A stretch of 64,000 bases of DNA from a virus, in the IMG/VR virus record IMGVR_UViG_3300037222_000084, positions 22,894 through 86,893 of that record. One strand, written 5' to 3'. A program made the translations under genes and the position numbers. The first letter of the stretch is position 1; each line of letters opens with the position of its first letter. Of this stretch, positions 53,603-62,544 are shown one piece after another. The notes beneath the pieces were generated by a model that made no database searches, had not been told where the DNA came from, and saw nothing but the letters and a program-made list of their open reading frames with translations.

Positions 53603-55114
53603 ATGCAATTTGAAATTACCAGTCCTACCAAAGCTTTAGTCCTTGACGCAACAGATCAAGAAATGGCCAGTCTTCGTGATAGTCTTACCTATACTAACAC
53701 GGCAGCGGCCCATGATGTAAAGCGTCATTTTAATAACCGCTGGTTACGCAGCAAAAACAATGCCGCCTGGGAAAGTCGTCTAAACTTTCTCAAGTCAAAG
53801 GTAAAGAATACGCTGGTTTATGAGGATAGTGACGGCAAGACGTTTATTCGTCCAGGATCACTGTCCTATCTTGGCGCAACTGTTGCTAATTACGACAATA
53901 CCACCAACAATGTGGTGTACCCAACTCCAAAGAAAGTGGCATGGGCCAAAAAGCTACCATTTGAGCTGTATCCGTATCAAACGTCCAGCATTGAGAAGCT
54001 AATTCCTATTCAACACGGTAATGTGGAGCTTTGCACTGGTGCTGGTAAAAGCGCAATCATTCTGAACCTTTGCAGAGAGACTGGTTACAAAACTGTTATC
54101 GTAGCGCCATCACGCAGCATTTTTAGAGAATTGATGAAAGCCTTCGAGACCTACCTTGGAAGAGACAAGGTTGGCGGCTTCGGTGACGGAAAACGCAAGA
54201 TCGGTAAGAGATTTACCATTGCAATTGGCGACAGTCTATGCAATGTCAAGCCTGGCACTCCAGAATGGGAATTCTTTAGTAAAGTCGATATGATGATCGT
54301 TGATGAGTCTCACACCTGGGGCGCTGAAACGCTAGAAGATATTTGTCACGGTGTTCTTGCCAATGTTCCAGTCAGATTTTTCATGTCAGGCACCCAGACA
54401 CGCGGCGACGGTGCTGAAAAACTGCTCCAGTCAATTATTGGCAGGACCGTACACACACTGACTACGGCAGAAGCCATTGCAGGTGACTATATCTGTAACC
54501 ACAATTTTACAATCGTACCCGTGAATTCGTCTAATCCCAATTATAATGACGAAGACGTTCTGAAAATGAAAAGAATTCACTTCCTAAACAACAATAACAT
54601 AGCCAAATGGATTGCTCAATTGGCCAATGCAGCGGCTACCGCTAACGGTGAGCAAACGCTTGTACTCGTTGAGGAATTAACTCAACTGAGCATGTTAATA
54701 CCCATGCTGAAAGTGCCATACGCATACGCGCACTCAGAATCTAGCAAACTGAAGCTAGAACCTCTTGGTCTAGAGAAAGTGGACACTGACGAATCCGTTG
54801 AAAAGTTCAATAAGGGCGAGGCTATGGTACTTCTTGGTACTTCTTGCATTGCAACTGGCACCAATATATACCCAACCCATTACGTGGCCAACTGGTGCGG
54901 TGGAGCATCGGAGATCAGGACCAAACAAGGTACGGTGGGTAGATCTGTCAGAAAGGGCAATCAAAATCCATTCAAAGACAAGTGCAAGCCAAAAACCCTG
55001 GCTAGGATATTCGACTTCGACGTTAGAGATGTGTATGTTTTACAACATCACCTGGAACAACGCGAAGCCTACTACGCTGACTCTGGGACAGAAATTAGGC
55101 GTCTAGGACGATAA
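53603..55114 (+). CDS. UvsW-like SF2 helicase
   Basis: 503 aa. Superfamily 2 motifs: ELYPYQTSSIEKL (Q-like), ELCTGAGKS (Walker A, K149), VIVAPSRSIFREL (Ia), MMIVDESHTWG (DESH, 234-237), FFMSGTQTRGDG (III), VLLGTSCIATGTNI (V) and KQGTVGRSVRKG (VI). The N-terminal 115 residues resemble the accessory domain of T4 UvsW. In T4 this enzyme drives branch migration and unwinds R-loops, switching replication from origin- to recombination-dependent mode. Probably translated from a leaderless mRNA. Confidence 0.85.
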   Translation: MQFEITSPTKALVLDATDQEMASLRDSLTYTNTAAAHDVKRHFNNRWLRSKNNAAWESRLNFLKSKVKNTLVYEDSDGKTFIRPGSLSYLGATVANYDNTTNNVVYPTPKKVAWAKKLPFELYPYQTSSIEKLIPIQHGNVELCTGAGKSAIILNLCRETGYKTVIVAPSRSIFRELMKAFETYLGRDKVGGFGDGKRKIGKRFTIAIGDSLCNVKPGTPEWEFFSKVDMMIVDESHTWGAETLEDICHGVLANVPVRFFMSGTQTRGDGAEKLLQSIIGRTVHTLTTAEAIAGDYICNHNFTIVPVNSSNPNYNDEDVLKMKRIHFLNNNNIAKWIAQLANAAATANGEQTLVLVEELTQLSMLIPMLKVPYAYAHSESSKLKLEPLGLEKVDTDESVEKFNKGEAMVLLGTSCIATGTNIYPTHYVANWCGGASEIRTKQGTVGRSVRKGNQNPFKDKCKPKTLARIFDFDVRDVYVLQHHLEQREAYYADSGTEIRRLGR

Positions 55115-55137
55115 ATAGGCGTTTTTACATGGTTATG

Positions 55138-55146
55138 TGATATAAG
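55138..55146 (+). promoter_or_regulatory. Extended -10 promoter (TGATATAAG)
   Basis: TGA-TATAAG (TATAAG 55141-55146), 11 nt before the ATG at 55158. No clear -35. Probable promoter of the sigma-factor operon. Confidence 0.55.
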
Positions 55147-55157
55147 TTCTTGAGGCC

Positions 55158-56240
55158 ATGGTTGGCCAGGGAACACGTATCATGCAGAAGCCTAAGAAAC
55201 ATGACGCATCGTTCGACGATTCATTCTACAAGTTGGCAGGCGAAATAGCTGTCGCGCTAGCCAGAAATAAGACTGAGGAAGAGAAAGGTCTCACCTCTAC
55301 AGAAGCCCAGAAAAGACAAGTAGAAGAATTACTCGATGCTGAAAAGAAATTCAAAGAAGTAGTCCTCAAGTATCGTCAATCGACTGAGGTCTATAAGAAA
55401 TTTTTACAACGAGTCTGTATTCAGAATCGCAATATACTTTCAGCCCGTCCTTATTTCCGTGAAGCAGCTACTACTTTTAGCCAGTCGATAACTCCAGCCA
55501 TAAAAACTAGCAATATCGAGGTGTTGAAGCAGTTCAACATCAATTATCAATTTATCAAATTCATAAAAGACAATTGGCTAGGTCCTTTCCCTAAACGTGC
55601 AGACGAACTGTTTGCTCGCGTCTTCAAAGCTCGCACCATCCTCATTGAAAACAACATGCCATTGGCGGTCAATCGCGCAAAGTTGTTTTACCGCAAAACC
55701 CCGCGAAGTCACTTGACTTTGATGGATTTAATTGGTATATGTAGTATGGGACTAGCAGCTGGCATCGACAAATGGTGCGGAAGTTACACTCCAGTATTCA
55801 GATCAGTTTGCATTGGCCGAATGGTCGGCAATATGATTGACTGCTACAGCGAAACCATGCTACACTTCTATCCATCCGATAAGAGGGTCCTATATAAGGC
55901 CAACTCCATACGTGGTCGCCAAGGCATAGATGAGATCAACGAACTTACAGACGCAGTCAACAAATCTTTCAAGCAAGACGAAAAAGACGGAAAAAGCATT
56001 CCCAAATATGAAGTCAAGGCAGGAGAGTTGAGCGATCTAATGAACGCTGCCAGCACGGTTTCTGCGGACTCTACTGTCAACGATGAAGGATATGGGGTCT
56101 ACAGCTACACTCAAGATGCCAGCCAAGATATCGAGTCAGCTTTTATCGAAAGAGAATCGACCGTAGAAATGCTTATGTATGCGAAACATCTACCGATTTT
56201 GCACCGCAAGGTCCTACGTTTAAAGGGCATCAAAATATGA
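55158..56240 (+). CDS. Sigma-70-family factor lacking region 4
   Basis: 360 aa from the ATG at 55158; an ATG at 55182 with AGGGA upstream would remove eight residues. The N-terminal 150 residues are helical and charged. Region 2 is visible at about 163-230: ENNMPLAVNRAKLFYRK, HLTLMDLIGICSMGLAAGIDKW and TPVFRSVCIGRMVGNMID correspond to the 2.1-2.4 helices that bind core polymerase and melt the -10. A region 3-like part follows. The chain stops at LPILHRKVLRLKGIKI, where region 4 would begin, so -35 recognition is probably absent, as in T4 gp55. It probably reads the ACAATCTT(T)A late-type block. Confidence 0.75.
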   Translation: MVGQGTRIMQKPKKHDASFDDSFYKLAGEIAVALARNKTEEEKGLTSTEAQKRQVEELLDAEKKFKEVVLKYRQSTEVYKKFLQRVCIQNRNILSARPYFREAATTFSQSITPAIKTSNIEVLKQFNINYQFIKFIKDNWLGPFPKRADELFARVFKARTILIENNMPLAVNRAKLFYRKTPRSHLTLMDLIGICSMGLAAGIDKWCGSYTPVFRSVCIGRMVGNMIDCYSETMLHFYPSDKRVLYKANSIRGRQGIDEINELTDAVNKSFKQDEKDGKSIPKYEVKAGELSDLMNAASTVSADSTVNDEGYGVYSYTQDASQDIESAFIERESTVEMLMYAKHLPILHRKVLRLKGIKI

Positions 56241-56686
56241 AAACCTGCAACTATTGCATGAATCCAACAGAAGCTGAGCGCTATAGCATGTGCTACGACT
56301 GTTGGTGGGAACGAGATCCTAGAAATATTAAAAACGGTGGAACCGTTGACCTGGAGAAGAAAATGGGAGGAATAACGTCTTTAAATAATCGTTTTATCGT
56401 TGAACCATACAAAGGTGATCGTACATTAAAATCCAACGCAACTAGCGGATTTGCAATCGTACAACAGAAGGTGTCCCTAGTCGGTCTCACCCTTTTAGCG
56501 GACGTTGACATTTTAGGCAACGGTACGGCTCTCCATTTCTACAAAGGATCTAAGGTATACATTAAAGAAGAACTTCTGTTCACTCAACCTTGGGCAAAAA
56601 ACGTCTTTGAGAGCGATGCAATTGAAGGAAAGTTCATCATAGTTGATTCTGGCTACGTTGAATTTATCAAGCAGGTGATCCCATGA
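56237..56686 (+). CDS. GroES-like co-chaperonin with N-terminal zinc knuckle
   Basis: 149 aa. Residues 1-25 contain two CxxC pairs (CNYCMN, CYDC) that could bind zinc. Residues about 48-149 follow the GroES beta-barrel: NRFIVEPYKGDRTLKSNATSGFAIVQ, GLTLLADVDILGNG, FYKGSKVYIKEEL, AIEGKFIIVDSGYVEFI. The mobile-loop equivalent is LKSNATSGFAIVQQK. It is diverged, as T4 gp31 is, but with a GroEL homologue 3 kb away the pairing is convincing. ATGA overlap with the sigma gene ties expression to late control. Confidence 0.65.
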   Translation: MKTCNYCMNPTEAERYSMCYDCWWERDPRNIKNGGTVDLEKKMGGITSLNNRFIVEPYKGDRTLKSNATSGFAIVQQKVSLVGLTLLADVDILGNGTALHFYKGSKVYIKEELLFTQPWAKNVFESDAIEGKFIIVDSGYVEFIKQVIP

Positions 56687-56925
56687 AATATTTACTATTA
56701 GCCCTATTGTTGACTGGCTGTGCTTCCAATGGTATCAAGGACTTCAACTGCTACAAAGTCAGTGGACCTCAGACAGCCTCTGGCCCTCTCAATAAGCATG
56801 AGTTGGAACGGATGATAAAAGAAACTGATCTGCAAGTGAAGCTGTTCTCAGATAAGCCCGTATACTATGTATGCGAAGAAGTCACCCCAGTGAAAGAACC
56901 TAGACAGTACCCCAAGGGCAAATGA
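56683..56925 (+). CDS. Small lipoprotein
   Basis: 80 aa. Lipoprotein signal with lipobox LTGC (Cys13). The mature part has two further cysteines and a helical, charged middle. Overlaps the co-chaperonin stop and the endonuclease VII start (ATGA on both sides). A second phage lipoprotein besides the one at 1172; function unknown. Confidence 0.65.
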   Translation: MKYLLLALLLTGCASNGIKDFNCYKVSGPQTASGPLNKHELERMIKETDLQVKLFSDKPVYYVCEEVTPVKEPRQYPKGK

Positions 56926-57308
56926 AGACTTGTAATGTTTGTTATTTAGAAAAAGACAGTAAAATGTTTCAACATGGAACCAGAAGGTGCAAGTCTTGTG
57001 ATTCCAAGAGGGCTTCTGTGTGGAATAAAGCCAATCCACATAAACGAAGAATAGTCAGTAGAAGAAATAAACTGAAAACACAATACGGAATCACGCCAGA
57101 ACAGTACGATGCTATGGTTTTAGCGCAAGATTCTAAATGCTCTATTTGTTTCAAGAAAACGAAACTAGTAATAGACCACGACCATTCGACTGGTAAAATT
57201 AGAGAACTACTTTGTAATAATTGTAACGGGGGAATAGGGTATCTCAGAGATAGTCTCATTAACCTAAAAAATGCCGTTAACTATTTGGAAACACATGCGA
57301 ATACTTAG
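56922..57308 (+). CDS. Endonuclease VII-like Holliday-junction nuclease
   Basis: 128 aa. Two CxxC pairs at the N-terminus (CNVCYLEKD and CKSCDSK) may bind zinc. The core YGITPEQYDAMVLAQDSKCSICFKK...VIDHDHSTGKIRELLCNNCNGGIGYLRDS contains the zinc-binding CxxC/CxxC and the DHDH catalytic histidines of the T4 gp49 (recombination endonuclease VII, ββα-metal) family. It resolves DNA branches before packaging. Shorter than T4 gp49 (157 aa). Confidence 0.85.
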   Translation: MKTCNVCYLEKDSKMFQHGTRRCKSCDSKRASVWNKANPHKRRIVSRRNKLKTQYGITPEQYDAMVLAQDSKCSICFKKTKLVIDHDHSTGKIRELLCNNCNGGIGYLRDSLINLKNAVNYLETHANT

Positions 57309-58296
57309 GATCGGAGATCCGCATATCAAACCCAGCAACCTTGAGGAAGCTGAGAAATTATTTCACTTCATCAATGACCAGATCTTGGAACTACAGCCAG
57401 ATCGAGTCGAGATTCTTGGTGATTTGTTTCACACGCACGCCATCATTAGGATGGAAGTATTGGAGTTTTGGAATGGTTGGCTTGATGTATTAGTAACCCA
57501 TGAGAATATTGAATTTGTTATTCTTATAGGCAACCACGATATGACTGGAAGCTATCATTCTCACACTTCAGCCTTAGGTGTGTTCAAACACATGGCCAGG
57601 AAGCATCGGAATCTCAAGATTGTTGAGAATCCAAGGACAGAAGGAATTTATGGATACGTCTCCTATACCCATGACAGAAATACGTTCTATGATATTGCAC
57701 GCGGGCTTGCTAGTGAAGGAGCCAAGATACTCGTGTGTCATCAGTCATTTCTCACATCCAAGTTCGAGTCTGGCACCTATGATCCAGACGGTTTTGACCC
57801 CAGCCAAATCCCCTTCGATCTCATCATCTCAGGACATATTCACGCCCATCAAAAATGTATTGCCGATGGAAAGACCATAATCCATCCTGGAACGCCTAAA
57901 TGGGACACTCTGTCTGACGCGAACCAGGAAAAGGGCATTTGGCTGTATGAGCATGACGATGTAACTGGCGCTATCCTGTCAGAACGCATGATCGGCACCA
58001 AACATGTGGTCACAAAGATCGTAGAGATCGTGTGGGAAGAGGGAAAGCCACTTCCAGCCATCGAGAGTGGCGTTAAGACGACGATTGAGCTGATTGGCTC
58101 ATCAGCATGGGTATCAGAGCACAAAAAGGCCCTAAAGGGCCATTACGGGCTCAAATCGCAGATTACAGACAGGGCAGACAAGTCGGAACGCAAGCCTGGT
58201 AAGAATTTCCAGGATTTTATGTTGAATCTTTACGTGACCAAGGCAGACAAGTCTAAGTTATTGGAATATATGAGGAACAATGGAATCATCGGATGA
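57295..58296 (+). CDS. SbcD/Mre11-like nuclease (T4 gp47 type)
   Basis: 333 aa from the ATG at 57295, overlapping the previous gene by 14 nt. Phosphodiesterase motifs: RIGDPHIK (I), EILGDLFHTH (II), LIGNHDMTG (III), LVCHQSF (IV) and ISGHIHAHQ (V). The C-terminal 90 residues form the cap/binding part. With the SbcC-like ATPase at 60.5 kb it would make the phage recombination nuclease that processes DNA ends, as gp46/gp47 do in T4. Five genes separate the two, unlike the usual adjacent order. Confidence 0.85.
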   Translation: MRILRIGDPHIKPSNLEEAEKLFHFINDQILELQPDRVEILGDLFHTHAIIRMEVLEFWNGWLDVLVTHENIEFVILIGNHDMTGSYHSHTSALGVFKHMARKHRNLKIVENPRTEGIYGYVSYTHDRNTFYDIARGLASEGAKILVCHQSFLTSKFESGTYDPDGFDPSQIPFDLIISGHIHAHQKCIADGKTIIHPGTPKWDTLSDANQEKGIWLYEHDDVTGAILSERMIGTKHVVTKIVEIVWEEGKPLPAIESGVKTTIELIGSSAWVSEHKKALKGHYGLKSQITDRADKSERKPGKNFQDFMLNLYVTKADKSKLLEYMRNNGIIG

Positions 58297-58666
58297 TAAT
58301 GCAGCAAATGTAGTCAAAGACATGGCCAAATTGGTCCTAGTTGCTGGCAAGATTTCTGACATGCACGTAAAAAATATGCAGATGTACCCGTTGATCTACT
58401 TCAATGGCGTGAAAACAGTAAAAATTGACTACGATCTGTCCCACAAGGCCGACGCTTTAGTGGACAAAGATAATAACCTAACCATCAACGCTCCGCACAG
58501 AAGCAACGTTGTCACGTACTACCTGACAATGCATGAAGGTGCCGTCAACGACAAACTGGACAAGCGCTATGCCGCTTTGACAGCTTCTATCAGGACCTTG
58601 TTTTGGAAAGATGTAGTGGTAGAAGTGTTCATGGACGAGAAAATCGTCTATAAGAGTAAAAAATGA
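58280..58666 (+). CDS. Hypothetical protein, 128 aa
   Basis: Starts within the end of the SbcD-like gene (17-nt overlap) and ends with an ATGA overlap. Mixed alpha/beta: KDMAKLVLVAGKISDMHVKNMQM, YPLIYFNGVKTVKIDYDLSH and SNVVTYYLTMHEGAVND, with a Lys-rich end. No family recognised; the location suggests a recombination accessory protein. Confidence 0.6.
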   Translation: MESSDDNAANVVKDMAKLVLVAGKISDMHVKNMQMYPLIYFNGVKTVKIDYDLSHKADALVDKDNNLTINAPHRSNVVTYYLTMHEGAVNDKLDKRYAALTASIRTLFWKDVVVEVFMDEKIVYKSKK

Positions 58667-59322
58667 GCGGTGAAGAAAGCAAGGCTCTAGTACCAGAAGT
58701 TGTCGATAACTTAAAAATTACCGATATTTCTGAACAGAGCATGAAAAAGGTACAAAGATATATCGACGATGGGCTCCCTGGCATTGCCACCATAGACGAA
58801 ACCAAGCTCGCAAAGATCACAGAACTGTACCTTGGCGGCAAGACCTATGACCAAATAGCCAATGCTACCAGGGAAGATCGCACGAAAATCATGTTCGTTT
58901 CCCATAGATACAACTTATGTGATATAAGAAAAGAGTACATGCTAGAACTCAGCGACCATATGAAACGTCGCATATTAGAGTTTAAGCTGACTAGCCAGGA
59001 TCACCTTTTGAACTTGGCTCAGATGTACCAGAGGAAGCATGGTGGAAAGATCATGCGCTACTTGGAAACAAATGACGAGGCTCATACCGATCAGATCAAC
59101 CTCAAAGAGCTTGATCGCTATATGAAGATAGTCGATTTGATCCAAAAATCTGTCGCTGAACCCGCCAAGGACAAAGGGCCGCTTATCGGTCTGAATGTTG
59201 GCGACGGCGCTACCGTTACTCGCAAAGGCGACAACGAGATAGAAATTACGCCTAAACAGAAGGCTATTGGCGATGTGCTGAAACACTTTGCTGATCTGAG
59301 ACGAGAAGAAGAGAAAAATTAA
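58663..59322 (+). CDS. Helix-turn-helix DNA-binding protein
   Basis: 219 aa. Residues about 50-80 (KITELYLGGKTYDQIANATREDRTKIMFV) look like a helix-turn-helix of the YxQIA type, followed by a long helical region. The C-terminus has a GDGATVTRKGDNEIEITPKQKAI beta segment. Small terminase subunits have this layout (N-terminal HTH plus helical oligomerisation core), but the gene is far from the large subunit, so a transcription or recombination role is equally possible. Confidence 0.5.
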   Translation: MSGEESKALVPEVVDNLKITDISEQSMKKVQRYIDDGLPGIATIDETKLAKITELYLGGKTYDQIANATREDRTKIMFVSHRYNLCDIRKEYMLELSDHMKRRILEFKLTSQDHLLNLAQMYQRKHGGKIMRYLETNDEAHTDQINLKELDRYMKIVDLIQKSVAEPAKDKGPLIGLNVGDGATVTRKGDNEIEITPKQKAIGDVLKHFADLRREEEKN

Positions 59323-59343
59323 CCATATAACTAGGAGTTATAG

Positions 59344-60237
59344 ATGAGTTTTGTAAAAAAGACACTGGTATTAGCAGTGCTGGCATTATCCGCATGTACG
59401 TCAGTACAGCCAAAAGTAGGACGTTCAGCGGTTTCATGGGATGCTACAGCAAATAGTGTCAAAGTTACAAACATGGCGGGAAACCATGGCGGTACAGGAA
59501 TTATCCTAAAATCTTCTCCAACTCAGTCTCTTGTTCTGACCAACTCACACGTTTGTGGTGTAGTAGAAGAAGGCGGCAAGGTATCAGGCGAAGCCGGTAC
59601 ATTCGCAGTTTCAGAGTACAAAAAAGCTGAAAGCCACGATCTGTGTCTTATTAAAGTGTCAGGCGACCTACGAGGCGGAGTACGACTTGCAAATCGTCCT
59701 CCAGTGGCATATGAAGACGTAGCGCTAATCTCTGGCCATCCAGCCCTGTATCCAAACGTGAAGACGGTTGGACATTTCTCTGGTCGTCAAAATATCGCTA
59801 TTTTGGTTGGTTTCAAGCCCTGCACAGACGACGACCTAGCTGATGAAAACAAAGTCCCCTACTGCGCAATGCTTGGTGGACTGCCTATAGTTAAGCAGTA
59901 TGATTCTGTTCTTGTCACGGCTACAATCATGCCAGGATCAAGTGGCAGCGCAGTATACAATGGAAGCATGGAACTTACTGGCGTAGTATTTGCTGGATCG
60001 GGCGAACTTGGATATGCTTGGACTGTGCCCTATGAATACGTAAAGAACTTTTTACAAAAAGAAGCGCACACTCTAAAGTATACGAAACCTTCTAACGTGC
60101 TGAGCCTGTTTCCTGAAGGTGCAAAGAAGTCTAAAGAAAAAGAGAGCATGCAGAAACTTGTAACGTTATGTGAATCGGCAGACAAGGCGAAAATGAAAAG
60201 CCTTTGTGCGATCCTCAATAACGACATGCTGAAGTAA
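59344..60237 (+). CDS. Trypsin-like serine protease lipoprotein
   Basis: 297 aa. Lipobox LSAC (Cys18) predicts a lipoprotein. The S1-type fold has a complete triad: LTNSHVCG (His), ESHDLCLIKV (Asp) and ATIMPGSSGSAVYNG (Ser in GSSGS), with TGIILKSSPTQSLVLTNSH before the His. Extra cysteines (VCG, DLC, PCTD, YCAM) could form disulphides. The last 50 residues are a charged helical tail. A secreted, membrane-tethered protease is rare in phages; it might act in the envelope on host or competing-phage proteins. GGAG ribosome site. Confidence 0.75.
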   Translation: MSFVKKTLVLAVLALSACTSVQPKVGRSAVSWDATANSVKVTNMAGNHGGTGIILKSSPTQSLVLTNSHVCGVVEEGGKVSGEAGTFAVSEYKKAESHDLCLIKVSGDLRGGVRLANRPPVAYEDVALISGHPALYPNVKTVGHFSGRQNIAILVGFKPCTDDDLADENKVPYCAMLGGLPIVKQYDSVLVTATIMPGSSGSAVYNGSMELTGVVFAGSGELGYAWTVPYEYVKNFLQKEAHTLKYTKPSNVLSLFPEGAKKSKEKESMQKLVTLCESADKAKMKSLCAILNNDMLK

Positions 60238-60238
60238 A

Positions 60239-60487
60239 ATGCCTCTAATCGCCTATCTTTGCGAGTGTAAAAACTCCAAAAAGAAATATTTTCGGCAGGT
60301 AAAAGACATACCTGCCGTTATTATTTGTGATAAGTGCGAAAAATCAATGAAAAAATGCTTGTCTTCTCCTACGAATTCGTCTAAGATAACAGTAGACAAT
60401 GGCCTGCAAGCCAGAGCCATCGAAATCATGCCTGACATTATCGAGATCAACAAGGCTCGATCAGAAAAAGACTACAGGGAAGAATAG
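60239..60487 (+). CDS. FmdB-like zinc-ribbon protein
   Basis: 82 aa. MPLIAYLCECKNSKKKYFRQVKD...ICDKCEKSMKKCLSSPTNSSKITVDNG has the CxC...CxxC zinc ribbon and SSPTNSSKI ending seen in phage FmdB-type proteins, with a conserved QARAIEIMPDIIEINKARSEKDYR tail. Usually found near replication/recombination genes; here it directly precedes the SbcC-like gene with a shared base. Function unknown. Confidence 0.65.
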   Translation: MPLIAYLCECKNSKKKYFRQVKDIPAVIICDKCEKSMKKCLSSPTNSSKITVDNGLQARAIEIMPDIIEINKARSEKDYREE

Positions 60488-62544
60488 TGCTAGATTTACT
60501 CGATCTGCAATTCGGCAGCATCGGTAGGTTCGTAGAAAATCAACAAATAGATTTTTCTTCATTAAACGAATTTATCCAAGTTGACGGGCAGAACAATAAC
60601 ACAACAGGGTCAAGCGGAAGCGGCAAGTCAACCGTATTCAATGCGCTAGACTACCTACTTGGTCTTAACGACCTTCCCTCTACGATTCTACAGTCAAGAT
60701 ACACCGACAGCACTATATCTGTTAGTGGCAAGTTCTCATGGGATGGCCAAGCCGTAGAGATCACTCGTGGCAAAAAACTCAAAGTTAAAATTGGCGATAA
60801 AGTAGTAGAAGGTAGCAGTGCCCTATCAGAAGAACAAATCGACAAGATTCTTGGTATGCCCAGAAAGATCTTTCGAAAGCTTCTTCACAAACGTCAGAAA
60901 GAGGGCGGATTTTTCCTGGACTTTACCCCAGCTAAAATGCACGAGTTCCTGATTGACTGTTTGAATCTGGCTGATTTCAGAAAGTTTGATCTGGCTGAAG
61001 ACGTTAAGATAAAAGATTTAACTAAGAAGAAAACAGAAGAAGAAGCATTCTTAAACGGTCAAGAAGTGGGTCTTTCGGCCACGCTAGAAGCTATATCGTT
61101 CCTCGGTTCTCCTCCCGTTAGACAAATGGATCAGGAAACGATCTTAGGCCTCAAAAAGAAAGTGGACGAGGCTGAAAGTCAGTTCAAATCCATAGCAGGA
61201 ATCTGGAGTCAGGTTCTGCATGACCATGACCTTTTGCGACCAAAGAATCAAGTGGTTCCATTTGACAGGTCTGGGATAGACAAGTGTTCCGACGAAATCC
61301 TAGGTCTTAATCAAAAGCTGAACTCTCTCTTCCAAGAAGACAAGGACCGTGTAGCCAAAGTCAGAGAGGCCAGAGCTAAAATCAAGCAAGCCCAAAAAGA
61401 CGCCAGCGCAGCTATGGTGTTGGCCCACAGTGCTAAGCTGGAGACCGTAAAACTTGCAGAAGAGGTCAAAAAGATCAGAGCTGCTATTTGCCCTACTTGC
61501 GAACAAAGTTGGATAACAGAACAGTACAGTACACAGGAGCGAGAAAGGCTTACCCAGATACTACGGCTGAAATCCACCATAGACCTTGGCGATTTATCGA
61601 GACAGGCCCTAGAATCTCTCAACGAAGAAGACGTAGCGTTAGAGGGTCAAGACCAAGGCAAGGTCCATCCTGACATGCCAGACATAAATGAGAAGCTTAG
61701 AGACGCGCACGCCAGACACTTGGCCGAGAAGCTCAGGGGAGATGCGTGGATTGAGCAGCAAAACTCCGCAAATAATGCGGAGAATGAAAAGTTTACACAA
61801 AAACAAAAAGATGTGCAGTTTAGAGCTAACGCTGAGATGGACCAAGCCAAAGGAACGCTCGACCTGGCGCGAAGAGTTTTCGACAATGCTGTGAATATTT
61901 TTCGTTCATATTCTGATTCTAGTGCTCAATACGAAAAAAATCTGAATTCCTTGAAAGAAAAAGAAGTAAAATTTACAAATAAGATCGCAGAAGTAAAAAA
62001 TAACATTGAAGATATTTCAAACAAGCTTGCTCTGGCAGAAGAAACTAAAGCGGCTATCAAACAATTCCTTTCGTATTCGTTCGACAATGCCATCGAGTCG
62101 ATTGGTACTCGTGCTACTGAAATTATTCGTTGCATTCCTAACATGAGTAATGCTACTATACAATTCGATGGTACAAGAGAGACCGGCGATGGCAAGATCA
62201 AAGATGAAGTGAATGCGGTCCTAGCTGTCGATGGAGAAGAAGACGTACCGATCAAGAGCTTGTCTGGTGGAGAGCGATCTGCCCTGGATATAGCGGTAGA
62301 TTTAGCGGTTATTGATTTTATCGAGACTAAATCCGGCAAGGGAATCAACCTGTTTATCTTGGATGAACCCTTCACAGGACTTGGACCAGTTGAAATTGAA
62401 ATGGCCTTGGAAGTGTTGAAAAACTCCAATACGAATAAGAAGATAGTAATAGTTGACCATAATTCGGAAGTAAAACAGATGGTGCAGAATCGACTCGTAG
62501 TGGTCAGAGACGGTTTAACCAGCAGGATTGAGAAATCAGCATGA
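60487..62544 (+). CDS. SbcC/Rad50-like ATPase (T4 gp46 type)
   Basis: 685 aa, GTG start. ABC-ATPase halves flank a long coiled coil: Walker A GSSGSGKST (41-49) near the N-terminus, LSGGERSALDIA signature (about 590), Walker B LFILDEPF (about 622) and IVDHN at the C-terminus. In the middle of the coil, ICPTCEQSW (about 336) is the CxxC zinc hook that links two molecules. With the SbcD-like protein it forms the end-processing nuclease used for recombination-dependent replication. Overlaps the next gene by ATGA. Confidence 0.9.
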   Translation: MLDLLDLQFGSIGRFVENQQIDFSSLNEFIQVDGQNNNTTGSSGSGKSTVFNALDYLLGLNDLPSTILQSRYTDSTISVSGKFSWDGQAVEITRGKKLKVKIGDKVVEGSSALSEEQIDKILGMPRKIFRKLLHKRQKEGGFFLDFTPAKMHEFLIDCLNLADFRKFDLAEDVKIKDLTKKKTEEEAFLNGQEVGLSATLEAISFLGSPPVRQMDQETILGLKKKVDEAESQFKSIAGIWSQVLHDHDLLRPKNQVVPFDRSGIDKCSDEILGLNQKLNSLFQEDKDRVAKVREARAKIKQAQKDASAAMVLAHSAKLETVKLAEEVKKIRAAICPTCEQSWITEQYSTQERERLTQILRLKSTIDLGDLSRQALESLNEEDVALEGQDQGKVHPDMPDINEKLRDAHARHLAEKLRGDAWIEQQNSANNAENEKFTQKQKDVQFRANAEMDQAKGTLDLARRVFDNAVNIFRSYSDSSAQYEKNLNSLKEKEVKFTNKIAEVKNNIEDISNKLALAEETKAAIKQFLSYSFDNAIESIGTRATEIIRCIPNMSNATIQFDGTRETGDGKIKDEVNAVLAVDGEEDVPIKSLSGGERSALDIAVDLAVIDFIETKSGKGINLFILDEPFTGLGPVEIEMALEVLKNSNTNKKIVIVDHNSEVKQMVQNRLVVVRDGLTSRIEKSA

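Noticed and set aside
58916-58926. TGATATAAG inside the helix-turn-helix gene as a promoter
   Set aside because: The match is real, but it lies in the middle of a gene with no start signals just downstream, so I did not list it.
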